DNA of 64,000 nucleotides from Microbacteriaceae bacterium (GTDB taxonomy: Bacteria; Actinomycetota; Actinomycetes; Actinomycetales; Microbacteriaceae): the NCBI GenBank assembly GCA_004297935.1, contig SCRE01000021.1, positions 1-64,000 of the forward strand. The letters run 5' to 3'. Of the stretch, positions 19,198 to 27,579 are shown in pieces (position 1 is the first letter of the stretch; each line of letters starts with the position of its first letter). The notes under the pieces were generated by a model. It was not told the origin of the DNA, searched no databases, and was given only the letters and a program-made list of their open reading frames with translations. The position numbers and the translations under genes were made by a program.

Positions 19198-19254
19198 AAA
19201 TGGAGACCTCCGCGGTGGGGAGGGGCGGACAGCGGCGTCCGCCCCTCCACTGAG

Positions 19255-20322
19255 TTACTTGGCGTTGCCCCAGAGGGTCTTGGTGTTGACATTGTCCTTC
19301 GCCACCAGGGTCGCCGGGACCAGGTCTTCGAGCGATCCGGTGGAAGTCTTCACGATCTGACCCCCGAAACTGTCGGGTCCCTCGCTGAACGTCTTGCCCT
19401 TCATCGCGGCTCCGAGGAAGTACGCGACGCGCTGGCCGTATGCGTTCAGCGGCTGCTCGACAGTGAAGTCCACAGTTCCTGCCCGGATGGCGTCGAGGGT
19501 CGTGGGGCAACCGTCGATGGCGCCGATGATGATTCGCTTGGGATCGCTGACCTTTGTGCTCTTGCCTGCCTGCGTGAGGACCGATTGGACCGGCGCGAGC
19601 ATGCCGCAGTCGCTCTGGAGATAGATGCCGTCGACATCACGGGACGCGACCACGGTCTGTGCGATGTTGGCGGCCTTGGCCCCGTCCCAGTTCGTGGGCT
19701 GGGCGATGATCTTCACGTCGGGGTACTTCTGCTTCATGCAGTCCTCGAAGCCCTTCGTGCGGTCCTGCGCGGCGACCGAGCTGAGTTCGCCCTGGAGCTC
19801 GAGGACCGTGCCTTTGGCTGCGCCATAACGCGCCTCGAGGCGCTTTCCCATCTCCTCGCACACCGTCGCCGCGGCGCCGACATTATCCGCTCGCACAGTC
19901 ATGTAGCTCTTTCCACTCGAGGCGCCGACGTCCACGAGGACGACTGGGACGCCAGCGTCTTTCGCGGCGTCGAGTGCTGCTACGATCGCGCCCGAGTCGA
20001 ACGGGTCGATCGCTAGGGCCTTCGCCCCGGCCGCAATGAGATTCTTGACATCTTGAACTTGCTTGTCAGGCTGCGACCCCGCGTCGGTCGTCGACAGCAC
20101 CTTCCAGCCGGCGGTTTTGAGCGCACCGGTCGTCTTGTCGTTCAGCGAGACCATGAACTGGTTGGTGAGGTAGGGCATCGACAAGGCAGCCGTACCCGGG
20201 CCCTCGGTCGGGTTTCCATTGGACGCCGTCGCGCTAGAGCATGCGCTCAGGCCGATCGCGACCGCTGCTACGGCGGTCACTGTCAGGGCACGGACCGCAC
20301 GTCTGGTTGCAGTGGGGGACAA
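19255..20322 (-). CDS. ribose-type ABC transporter substrate-binding lipoprotein (RbsB family)
   Basis: The 355-residue protein carries a signal peptide with lipobox (IGLSACSS, Cys near residue 28), then a type I periplasmic-binding fold with the DTGS/DAGSQPDKQVQDVKNLIAAGAKALAIDPFD-like region of sugar-binding proteins. Translation probably begins at TTG 20322, with AAGGAG nine bases upstream on the minus strand. It is the first gene of the leftward transporter-catabolic operon and diverges from the IclR gene across a 224-bp AT-rich promoter region. The ligand is unknown. Confidence 0.87.
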   Translation of the reverse strand: MSPTATRRAVRALTVTAVAAVAIGLSACSSATASNGNPTEGPGTAALSMPYLTNQFMVSLNDKTTGALKTAGWKVLSTTDAGSQPDKQVQDVKNLIAAGAKALAIDPFDSGAIVAALDAAKDAGVPVVLVDVGASSGKSYMTVRADNVGAAATVCEEMGKRLEARYGAAKGTVLELQGELSSVAAQDRTKGFEDCMKQKYPDVKIIAQPTNWDGAKAANIAQTVVASRDVDGIYLQSDCGMLAPVQSVLTQAGKSTKVSDPKRIIIGAIDGCPTTLDAIRAGTVDFTVEQPLNAYGQRVAYFLGAAMKGKTFSEGPDSFGGQIVKTSTGSLEDLVPATLVAKDNVNTKTLWGNAK

Positions 20323-20546
20323 AATACACTCCTTCGGATAATTTGCGTTTCACTATATAAAATGCGTTTTACAATGCGATCAATAGTTTGGAACAGCTCC
20401 CGAAGGGTGTCAAGGAAAAGATTTTCCATCGTCGATTTTAAATCCTCTGGAGACCCAAAAAATTGTACCCAAATTGACTGGCATTCGGACTCGACGTCAT
20501 GCAACGATAGAAGCAATATTTCTCACATCGAAGAATGCGATTCATA
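20323..20546. promoter_or_regulatory. AT-rich divergent promoter region between importer operon and iclR
   Basis: This 224-bp region is clearly richer in A/T than its flanks. It contains repeated GCGTTT hexamers near 20344 and 20362 and a short GAAT-GCG-ATTC inverted repeat just before the IclR start. IclR proteins commonly bind such divergent regions, so it is the likely control point for both arms of the cluster. No operator can be fixed by eye. Confidence 0.5.
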
Positions 20547-21377
20547 ATGTCGAACGATCATGAGTCTCCGGAGTCCGAAAAGTCGTCCGGTATCAAGGTC
20601 CTGCTCAAGGCAATGAGCATCCTCAACCTGCTCGCCGATCAGCCGACTGCGGAGCTACCGCTGGGTGAGATCGCCTCGCATCTGCGGATCAACAAGAGTA
20701 CGTGCCATCACATCCTCGACACACTCGCCTCCGGCGGCTACCTCGAGCGGTCGGCACCGGGCGTATACCGTCTGGGCGTCAAGCTGTTCCAAGTCGGCTC
20801 CCGGCTCCAGGACCGGCTGGACGTGCGCGAGCGCACCGAACCGACGCTCGCCGAGATGCAGCGGCTGACGGGCGAGACGGTGTTCCTGTATATTCGTCGC
20901 GGCGACGAAGCGGTCTGCGTCGAACGCATGGATGGCAGGTACGCGAGCACACACCTGCTCCAGGTGGGCAGCGCCCTGCCCCTGCACATCGGAGCATCGC
21001 CGAAGGTCTTCCTGGCTACCTCCTCGGATGAGGAGGTAGCGCAATACATCGAGCGGGCACGGACCGCCTCCAACGCGCGGTTCCCCCTGGACCCGCCTCA
21101 CCTTTGGCGCGATATCGTCGACTTCCGCGCGACAGGGACCGTCGCAGCCGCGCGCGACATCGAGGCGAACACACGCGCAGTGGCCGCGGCGATTTACGAC
21201 CACGCGGGCGCGGTCGTCGCCGCGGTGAGCATCAGCTGGGTAGAGGCACTATCGGATCATTCGGAGGAAGAGATGCGCGGGATGATCCTGCAAGCGGCCC
21301 GGAAGATCAGCGCCGCGATGGGATACGACGAGCGCCTCGCGGACGCGACGTTGTCGGTGAGCGAGGATCTCGTATGA
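20547..21377 (+). CDS. IclR-family transcriptional regulator
   Basis: A protein of about 276 residues with an N-terminal winged helix (GIKVLLKAMSILNLLADQ, then EIASHLRINKSTCHHILDTL) and a C-terminal IclR effector domain (ETVFLYIRRGDEAVCVERMDG, HIGASPKVFLA). ATG 20547 (MSND) is preferred over in-frame ATG 20535 by only slight evidence. It overlaps the aldolase gene by four bases (ATGA), so regulator, aldolase and kinase form one operon diverging from the importer operon, which it probably controls. Confidence 0.88.
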   Translation: MSNDHESPESEKSSGIKVLLKAMSILNLLADQPTAELPLGEIASHLRINKSTCHHILDTLASGGYLERSAPGVYRLGVKLFQVGSRLQDRLDVRERTEPTLAEMQRLTGETVFLYIRRGDEAVCVERMDGRYASTHLLQVGSALPLHIGASPKVFLATSSDEEVAQYIERARTASNARFPLDPPHLWRDIVDFRATGTVAAARDIEANTRAVAAAIYDHAGAVVAAVSISWVEALSDHSEEEMRGMILQAARKISAAMGYDERLADATLSVSEDLV

Positions 21378-22036
21378 TCCCCGCTCACATCGAGCACATC
21401 GTCCGTACCCAGATCGTGCAGACGTGCCGGCGACTGCAAGACGAGGGCCTCGTTGTCGGCACGGCGGGCAACGTGAGCGTGCGTCTCGACGATGGCATTC
21501 TGATCACCCCGTCTGCCACCGCCTATGAAACGATGGACGAGGACGACATCTGCGCCGTCGCGGACGACGGACGCGCCATCGACCCCCCACAGTCGCCGTC
21601 CTCCGAACTCGGCCTCCACCTGGCCGCCTACGCGGCCTCGCCGTCCGCCAACGCCGTCGTGCACTTCCATGGCCGCTGGAGTTGCGCGGCCGCAGCCTGT
21701 ATAGCTGATGCCCTCCCGATCATTCATTACTACGCGGCACGTCTGGACGCGCCCGTTGCGGTAGTGCCCTACGCACACTTCGGCAGCCCGGAGCTGGCGG
21801 CATCCGTAGGCGGCGCGCTGACCACCCGACGGGCCGTGCTGATGGCGAATCACGGTGCGACGGTGACGGGACGCACACTGAAGGAAGCGTTCGAGAACGC
21901 ACGCCTGCTCGAGTGGCTGTGCCGCCTACACATCGACAGCGGCGCGAGCGGCAAAAGGCTCGTCCTGTCCGACGCCGATGCAGGGGTGGTGGCGGAAACG
22001 TATGCGCGCCGAGAATCCAAAGGGAGATCGCGATGA
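21374..22036 (+). CDS. class II aldolase/adducin family protein, OtnC-like 3-oxo-tetronate 4-phosphate decarboxylase
   Basis: The 220-residue protein has the class II aldolase fold: GLVVGTAGNVSVR (residues 17-29), SSELGLH with the catalytic Glu, the metal-binding HFHGRW pair and a third His in LMANHGATVTG. Family members include fuculose-phosphate aldolase and OtnC, which decarboxylates 3-oxo-tetronate 4-phosphate to dihydroxyacetone phosphate. The gene overlaps both neighbours by four bases. The adjacent OtnK-like kinase favours the OtnC role, because otnC-otnK pairs are established in C4 acid sugar catabolism. Aldolase action on another phosphate ester remains possible. Confidence 0.8.
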   Translation: MIPAHIEHIVRTQIVQTCRRLQDEGLVVGTAGNVSVRLDDGILITPSATAYETMDEDDICAVADDGRAIDPPQSPSSELGLHLAAYAASPSANAVVHFHGRWSCAAAACIADALPIIHYYAARLDAPVAVVPYAHFGSPELAASVGGALTTRRAVLMANHGATVTGRTLKEAFENARLLEWLCRLHIDSGASGKRLVLSDADAGVVAETYARRESKGRSR

Positions 22037-23280
22037 CCCCGATCATCGGGGCCATCGCAGACGACTTCACCGGCGCCGTCGACCTCGCCACGACCCTCGT
22101 GGCGCGCGGCTACCGCACGCGGGTATATTTCGGCCTCCCCGATCCAGGGCAGCATCCGGGTGGAGCCGACGCCGTCGTCATCGGCTTGAAGACTCGTTCC
22201 GCGCCGGTGGCCGACGCTGTGGCCGAGAGCCGCGCGGCACTCGCCATACTTCGCGGGCTGGGCCTGTCGAGCATCTATGACAAATACTGCGCGACCTTCG
22301 ACTCGACGCCCGAGGGGAACATCGGACCGATCCTCGATGCCCTGATGAGCGATCTCGGTGTCGACCGTACCGTCGTCGTCCTGCCATTCCCAGAGGCGGG
22401 CAGGACGATGTACCAGGGTCATCTCTTCGTCCACGGCATCCCACTCGACGAGACCTCAATGCGTGATCACCCGCTGACACCGATGACGGACTCCCGTATC
22501 GCACGACTGCTGACCCCGCAGACTAACCGACCCGTGCACGAACTCCGTCTCAAGGAAGTCGGCCAGGGTGCGGCATCCATCGCCGACCGGCTCACGGAAC
22601 TAGGTCCCGGCATCACGGTCATCGACGCAATCGGACGCCGCGATCTGGACGAGATCGCCTCGGCGCTCGTAAATGCGCCATTGGTCAGCGGCGGTGCAGG
22701 GCTCGCGGCGAGCCTGCCCCATGCAGGGCAACTCGATGATGTCCGCGTCGCACCTCTCGACGGAGGGTGCGTGGTGCTCGCCGGCAGCGCCTCCCAGGAG
22801 ACTCAGCGACAACTCGCGATCGCGCGGGCCGTCCTTCCTGCATTCAAGCTCAACCTGGACGCTCTGCGAGCCGACTTCGACGGCGCGATCCGCGACATCG
22901 TCTTCTGGGTAGCGGAGAACAGGAGAGCCGCAACAAGCCCGGTCATGATCTACGCGACGGGAGATCCTGCCGATGTCGACCGCGCGGCAGCAGACAGCGC
23001 GACGCTCGTAGAGAAGACCCTCGCCGCGATCGCCCGCCAGCTCGTTGCCGACGGCGTCCGACGCATCATCGTCGCCGGCGGCGAGACCTCAGGAAGCGTG
23101 ACCCAGGCCCTAGGCGTGCGATCCTTCGACGTTTCGGCACCGCTGAGCCCAGGTATCGCCTGGGCACGCGCCCAGACTCCGGACGGCATCGATCTTGACC
23201 TTCTGCTGAAATCCGGAAGTCTCGGCACGGAGGATATCTTTCTCACTGCCTGGGCGGCGGGGGCACCGCTCGGCGTATGA
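22033..23280 (+). CDS. four-carbon acid sugar kinase, OtnK-like (DUF1537)
   Basis: The 415-residue protein starts IIGAIADDFTGAVDLATTL, the signature of the DUF1537 kinase N-terminal domain. It has KYCATFDSTPEGNIGPI around residue 85 and, in the C-terminal nucleotide-binding domain, IIVAGGETSGSVTQALG. These kinases phosphorylate 3-oxo-tetronate, threonate, erythronate or related C4 acids at C4. Coupling (4-bp overlap) with the OtnC-like gene supports 3-oxo-tetronate kinase. The usual partner dehydrogenase (LtnD/OtnD type) and isomerase OtnI are absent from the window; aminotransferase and HyuAB occupy the place where the oxidation step would be expected. Confidence 0.85.
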   Translation: MTPIIGAIADDFTGAVDLATTLVARGYRTRVYFGLPDPGQHPGGADAVVIGLKTRSAPVADAVAESRAALAILRGLGLSSIYDKYCATFDSTPEGNIGPILDALMSDLGVDRTVVVLPFPEAGRTMYQGHLFVHGIPLDETSMRDHPLTPMTDSRIARLLTPQTNRPVHELRLKEVGQGAASIADRLTELGPGITVIDAIGRRDLDEIASALVNAPLVSGGAGLAASLPHAGQLDDVRVAPLDGGCVVLAGSASQETQRQLAIARAVLPAFKLNLDALRADFDGAIRDIVFWVAENRRAATSPVMIYATGDPADVDRAAADSATLVEKTLAAIARQLVADGVRRIIVAGGETSGSVTQALGVRSFDVSAPLSPGIAWARAQTPDGIDLDLLLKSGSLGTEDIFLTAWAAGAPLGV

Positions 23281-23310
23281 ACATCTTTCAGTAACGACCT
23301 ACCAGCGGGG

Positions 23311-23613
23311 CTGGGCCTCAGGCGGTCATCGGCCCGACGACCATCGCCTGGCGTCTCGAGCGGACGGGCCTGCCGGTCCCGTCGAACGTGACGATCCAAC
23401 GTGTCCTCACTCGCGCCGGACTCGTCGCCTCCGAACACAAGAAGCGCCCCCGCTCCTCCTATATCCGGTTCGAAGTCACCCGACCCAACGAGACCTGGCA
23501 GTCGGACTTCACCCACCGGCGTCTCGCCGACAGCACCGACGTCGAGATCCTGAACTGGCTCGACGACCACTCCCGTCTCCTCATCTCCTGGGTCTGCTCG
23601 ACCGTGGAGCAGG
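23311..23613 (+). pseudogene. IS481-family transposase fragment (plus strand)
   Basis: The frame reads IGPTTIAWRLERTGLPVPS, then SSYIRFEVTRPNETWQSDFTH and VEILNWLDDHSRLL. This is the middle of an IS481 transposase including the first catalytic Asp (WQSDFTH) and the DDHSR block. It lacks the N-terminal part and everything after the second Asp. It is cut at about 23600, where an oppositely oriented IS481 fragment begins. Confidence 0.75.
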
Positions 23614-23902
23614 CGATGTGCAGGTCGTAACCGATCCGGTGCGGTCCCCACCGACGGGTGAACCGCAGCGCCACGATCCGGCGCTCCAGGCGCCGGCTGG
23701 TGCGGTTCGGGGATCGGTGCGGGTGCGAAGACAGGTCCGTCAGCGGTAGACCAGCCCGGTGCCGGGATGCCCAACGGGACGCGGTCGCGGGCGAGACCTG
23801 AAAACGTTCCGCAGCCCGGCGCACTGTCCATCTCTGGTCGACGATGAGGCTGGCTAGACGAAGACGTCCTACCGACGTCAAAGGGGCATTAGCGTGGGTC
23901 AC
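23600..23902 (-). pseudogene. IS481-family transposase N-terminal fragment (minus strand)
   Basis: Starting at ATG 23902, the frame gives the N-terminal helix-turn-helix of a different IS481 subgroup (RWTVRRAAERFQVSPATASR, then WGPHRIGYDLHIACSTVE). It is cut near 23605, before the catalytic domain. It faces the plus-strand fragment head to head across a short imperfect palindrome, TGCTC-GACCGTG-GAGCA, at about 23596-23612. The IS end probably lies near 23930. Confidence 0.75.
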
Positions 23903-24008
23903 GAAGACCTCCTGGTTCGAGAGTGAGTGTCATTACCCACCTCGATACCGGAGGCCTTCACCTATTCAGCTGACGCCACGCTGATCACGACATCCTCAGG
24001 AACTACAG

Positions 24009-24779
24009 CTAGCCCCGCGCGGCATGACGGCGGTTGAGAACGGCGACCTTTCGCGGGTTGAGACCGCGAACCTGGTCGTAGCGGCCACTGTCGAGCATGG
24101 CGGCGAGCCGGTGAAGGTTCTGCGTCGCGTCGCCGCGGGCTCCGGCGATGTCGGTCTCGTTCAACCGCCAGCCGCCGAGTTCGTCTGGGCCGTGTTCGTC
24201 GAGGATGTGTAGGAGGTTGCTGAGGTCGACGACGTCCTTGACTGCGAGTCGGTCGGCGTATGCGTACGCCTTCAAGATGACAGCGGTCTCAACCGTTGGC
24301 ACCTGTGTCTCGATGGTCTGCTCGGTGCCGTCACGGTAGGTGAGATGTGCAGTGATGTCGAGACCCCGGGCTAGAGCGAGGACAAGCCCGGGCATGGTGT
24401 TGAATCCGCGGTCACCCCGGATCTCGCCACCGAACCGGCCTGAGAACGTTGGGATGAGCAGGTCGATCGTAGGCTTCGGGTGGTCGTACCCTGTCTTCAC
24501 GTACCGGTTCCCCGACTCCGCTTCGTACCCCGCGTCGAGAAGGTCGTCGTGGATCTCACCGGCATCGGCCAACTGGACAGGGATGCCTGCGTCAGCGTCG
24601 CCGGTGCGTCGTTCGATGAGGCCCGGTGACGGGAACGCCGCAGAGATGAGAGAGACCATGTGGCCACCGATGATCTTCGTCCCGGCGTGCCCGCTCAGCA
24701 CTGCGGCGAGATCACCGAGAGCGATGTACGAAGCGTCGTCCTCTTCCGTCGTGGAGATCAAGTACGCGTCGATCGGCAA
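24009..24779 (-). CDS. AbiEii-like nucleotidyltransferase, probable type IV toxin component
   Basis: A 256-residue protein with a minimal nucleotidyltransferase core. GGHMVSL (residues 38-44) stands in the position of the G-G/S motif, and RRTGDADAG (57-65) supplies the paired metal-binding Asp residues. A helical C-terminal part contains AYADRLAVKDVVDLSNLLHIL. In AbiE-type systems such enzymes transfer nucleotides, for example to tRNA ends, and stop growth. The start appears to be TTG 24779 behind GAGGGGA. It lies 90 bp after the winged-helix regulator gene on the same strand, the usual antitoxin-toxin order. The exact COG assignment needs a profile search. Confidence 0.65.
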   Translation of the reverse strand: MPIDAYLISTTEEDDASYIALGDLAAVLSGHAGTKIIGGHMVSLISAAFPSPGLIERRTGDADAGIPVQLADAGEIHDDLLDAGYEAESGNRYVKTGYDHPKPTIDLLIPTFSGRFGGEIRGDRGFNTMPGLVLALARGLDITAHLTYRDGTEQTIETQVPTVETAVILKAYAYADRLAVKDVVDLSNLLHILDEHGPDELGGWRLNETDIAGARGDATQNLHRLAAMLDSGRYDQVRGLNPRKVAVLNRRHAARG

Positions 24780-24869
24780 GTGAGTGATTCCCCTCGTGCT
24801 CGTGGCTGCTCCGTTCCGAGAACACGCCGCAGCGGTCGTGGCGGTTGCCGCTCGCCCCCGGGTCGCGCA

Positions 24870-25817
24870 TTACGAGGGTTCGCTGACAATCGTGTCCTTC
24901 ACCTTAGCGGCGGCTTCGGCTTGGTCACCGGTCGTACCGGTGCGCTGTATGTCGCAGAATACGATGACGGGGTCGGCGATGCCGGGCCTATGATACCCGG
25001 CCGCCGTGGCCCACAGCGTCCCGTCATCCGGAATGGTCAGCTCGAGTGTGTGTTCACCCGGCTCGGACAATGCGAACCCGAGCTTGGCCGGGTCGACGCC
25101 TTCCCGGAGATAGACGACAGCAACCTCCGGGAACCGCCAACCGTTGATCTCCGACGCGGCGAGATCGCCCGAGAGGAGCGGGTCGTTGCCCGCGTCTCGG
25201 ACAAGGGCGGCCTGCTCTGGCAGCCGCGCGTCGTGCCACCAGTATGTGGTGATGCCACCGGCGCCCGGGTACTCCGTCGAGGCGAAGTCAAAGAGCCGCG
25301 ACCGGTCGACCGCGACCCACCCATCGTCGCGGCGGGTGACGAGGCCCCCCTCGGATAGCCGGCGGAGCGCGTTGGACACGGACGGTTGAGTCATCCCGGC
25401 GAGTTTCGCCAGCTGCACCTGCAGTTGCGGCCGATCCGAGGACAGAAGAGCCCGAGCGACCGCGAGCGTACCGTACGGCCGCGGCCCCTTACGGAGACTA
25501 CGCGTACGCGGTGCCGGATCGAAGAGCGACTGCTCGTGACGGTCGAGTATCACCCGATCCTGGGCTACGACGATGACTCGCGGGTCGCCGAGCGCGGCGA
25601 TCTCCAACGCGGGCGTCACTTTGGCGACGGCAAAGAGCACTCGATCGTCTAACCCCAGCTTGTCGACGTTTCGGCGGATGTCCGCGGGCGTCGGCACCCG
25701 ACTGGCGGTTGCGACACGGATGTTCCGTCCATCGTCCGTGCGCAGCACATCCGGACCGACCGGGACGACGTGAACGCCCGCCCGGAGAAGCAGCTTGATC
25801 GCTTCGCTGATGTGCAT
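24870..25817 (-). CDS. winged-helix regulator, AbiEi-like antitoxin partner
   Basis: The 315-residue protein has an unrecognised N-terminal domain of about 110 residues and a clear winged helix-turn-helix at about 117-167 (LQVQLAKLAGMTQPSVSNAL, then RRLSEGGLVTRRDDGW). A C-terminal domain resembles those paired with small nucleotidyltransferases. It precedes the nucleotidyltransferase gene. A perfect 12-bp inverted repeat lies 47 bp upstream of its ATG, consistent with autorepression as in type IV AbiEi antitoxins. Role as an antitoxin is inferred from gene pairing. Confidence 0.65.
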   Translation of the reverse strand: MHISEAIKLLLRAGVHVVPVGPDVLRTDDGRNIRVATASRVPTPADIRRNVDKLGLDDRVLFAVAKVTPALEIAALGDPRVIVVAQDRVILDRHEQSLFDPAPRTRSLRKGPRPYGTLAVARALLSSDRPQLQVQLAKLAGMTQPSVSNALRRLSEGGLVTRRDDGWVAVDRSRLFDFASTEYPGAGGITTYWWHDARLPEQAALVRDAGNDPLLSGDLAASEINGWRFPEVAVVYLREGVDPAKLGFALSEPGEHTLELTIPDDGTLWATAAGYHRPGIADPVIVFCDIQRTGTTGDQAEAAAKVKDTIVSEPS

Positions 25818-25864
25818 CGGCCACCTCGATATAAGAATATCTCGCTAATGGTGTCTACTCTAAT

Positions 25865-25897
25865 ATAAGGGTAAACACTTCATGCGTTTACCCTTAT
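25865..25897. promoter_or_regulatory. 12-bp perfect inverted repeat, candidate autoregulatory operator
   Basis: ATAAGGGTAAAC (25865-25876) and its exact complement (25886-25897) are separated by nine bases. The repeat lies directly upstream of the AbiEi-like gene in AT-rich sequence. No T-run follows, so it is more likely an operator than a terminator. Confidence 0.7.
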
Positions 25898-26093
25898 GCG
25901 AACAATGAGTGCGTTTCAGCGAGTAGCACCCTATCGGGTGTTCAAAATGAGCTCTCGGTATGGGCGAAGTGGCCTGTGACTAGGACGACATCGAACAGTT
26001 CGACATGTTTGCGTGCGCCGTCACTCAAACCTCCGTACGGCCAAGACTGAGTGGGACACGTCGACAGCAGTCCCCCCAAAGTAATCTTGCGAC

Positions 26094-26899
26094 ATGGAGG
26101 AATTCAACAGCGAGTTGGCGCCGACCCCGCGTGAAGAGTTGCAGTCTCTTCTCGAGTCCCACGAGGGGCGACTGGGGGATGTGTACCGCTTAACTCGCGA
26201 AGGCCTCACCCACAACAAGTAGCGGACAGTTTAAACGTCGCGAGTTACGCGTTCGTTTACAACAACAGGCGGCAGATTGACGCAGTCTTGGATGGCCGGC
26301 CAGTTAATGGTCCGGTATTCATTAGGCAAACCTTGGGTGTCTTCACTACCCTCATCAGTCGAGCTCGCTCCGCCGTCACGCCCGAAGCGATGAAGTTACT
26401 CATTGCAAACAAGGCGGCAATCGAATCTGCACTAAAGGACCAAGACCCTGTGGTCGAAGCCGAAGCAGCCGCGAAAGAAGAGCGAGAAGCGGCGACCACC
26501 TTAGCGAGTTTGGAGGGCATCGCTGGAATCTATGCATTTTCCTACGGATGGTACCTCGAAAGCCCCGTCGATCCTCAGCACGGAAACACTCTGATCAAAG
26601 TTGGCGAATCACTCAACGTTGCGCAACACATCCGTGAGCATACATCTAAGGCTCGGGCGCACATGCCGGAACCACTAGCTCTGATCCGCGTGTATTCGAC
26701 AGGTGCGCGCGCGGTAACGGAAGTAGAGCGCGCGTTCCACGACCTCCTTCGAACGGCGGGGCACATTAACCCACGTCGTGTGGGACGGGAGGTAGGCGTC
26801 GAGTGGTTCCTAACGAATGAGGATTTCCTCGACAGCATCGCCAAAGTGATAGGCCTCCGGACGCTCTACACGGGTAGATCAGAGTTCGCGACGGAATAG
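26094..26899 (+). pseudogene. GIY-YIG (T5orf172/Mug113-type) protein with an internal frameshift
   Basis: The first frame starts at ATG 26094 and reads MEEFNSELAPTPREELQSLL to REGLTHNK before TAG at 26222. A second frame continues from the same point as VADSLNVASYAFVYNNRRQI and runs to 26899. Joined by a -1 shift they give a protein of about 267 residues. It has a helix-turn-helix-like N-terminus (GLTHN-x-VADSLNVAS) and a GIY-YIG domain: GIAGIYAF, LIKVGES, VERAFHDLL, GVEWFLT. If only the distal frame is used, translation could start at TTG 26288. The break could be a real inactivation or a sequence error. Such GIY-YIG proteins are frequent near defence genes; the function is unknown. Confidence 0.7.
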
Positions 26900-27116
26900 A
26901 TCCCGCGGGCAAACGCGGTGCGGCCGCGATCCAACCATCTCGGGGTTCCGTCGGTGCCAGGCATGGGCACCAACAGGTTACTAGAGACATTCGTCAGGGG
27001 CCGCGCTTAGGATCACTAGCACAGGCATCGCGATTCGCCCTCGGTGGTGTTCATGGGCTCAGTAACCGCATACGAGACCTCCGATTTTTTCGGGTCCTTT
27101 TTGTAGTAGCAGTATT

Positions 27117-27563
27117 TTGGTGCGCCTGCTGGGGCGCTACTGCAATTCAGGAATAGAGGCGAATCGACTCCGTGACCTCTGCAAGCGAGCGGCGGCGGAG
27201 CACGTCAAACGCCAGTACTCGCCACCGGGGGTGACGGCGCCTCGGCTGAGTAGGGCGCAAAACGAACGGATCGTCGAACTGTACCGGATGGGCTGGCGTC
27301 CGGTGGACATCGCTCGGGATGTCAGCACCAGCGAGTGGACGATCCACCACCGGCTCAACCGTTTAGGCGTACAGCGCCGACCACGAGGCATGACTCCGGA
27401 ACAGTGCCGTAAAGCGATTCAGCTCTATGATGAAGGGCTCTCGATGGCGAAGATCGCCGCGAGGCTTCGGTTCAACGACAAGACGATCAAGAAGACACTC
27501 GTCGGGGCCGGCGTGAGGCTCCGTGTGATTCACCACCAAGCCCTCTACGACCCCCAGAGCTGA
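27117..27563 (+). CDS. double helix-turn-helix protein, resembles C-terminal part of serine recombinases
   Basis: The 148-residue frame contains two recombinase-like helix-turn-helix segments: QNERIVELYRMGWRPVDIAR (about 59-78) and CRKAIQLYDEGLSMAKIAAR (about 102-121). These match the tails of actinobacterial resolvases. No catalytic serine domain is present upstream, so this may be a stranded 3' fragment or a small DNA-binding protein. The start (GTG 27117) is uncertain. It converges on the STAND gene, 16 bp away. Confidence 0.5.
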   Translation: MVRLLGRYCNSGIEANRLRDLCKRAAAEHVKRQYSPPGVTAPRLSRAQNERIVELYRMGWRPVDIARDVSTSEWTIHHRLNRLGVQRRPRGMTPEQCRKAIQLYDEGLSMAKIAARLRFNDKTIKKTLVGAGVRLRVIHHQALYDPQS

Positions 27564-27579
27564 TGTCTCTCGACAGCAA

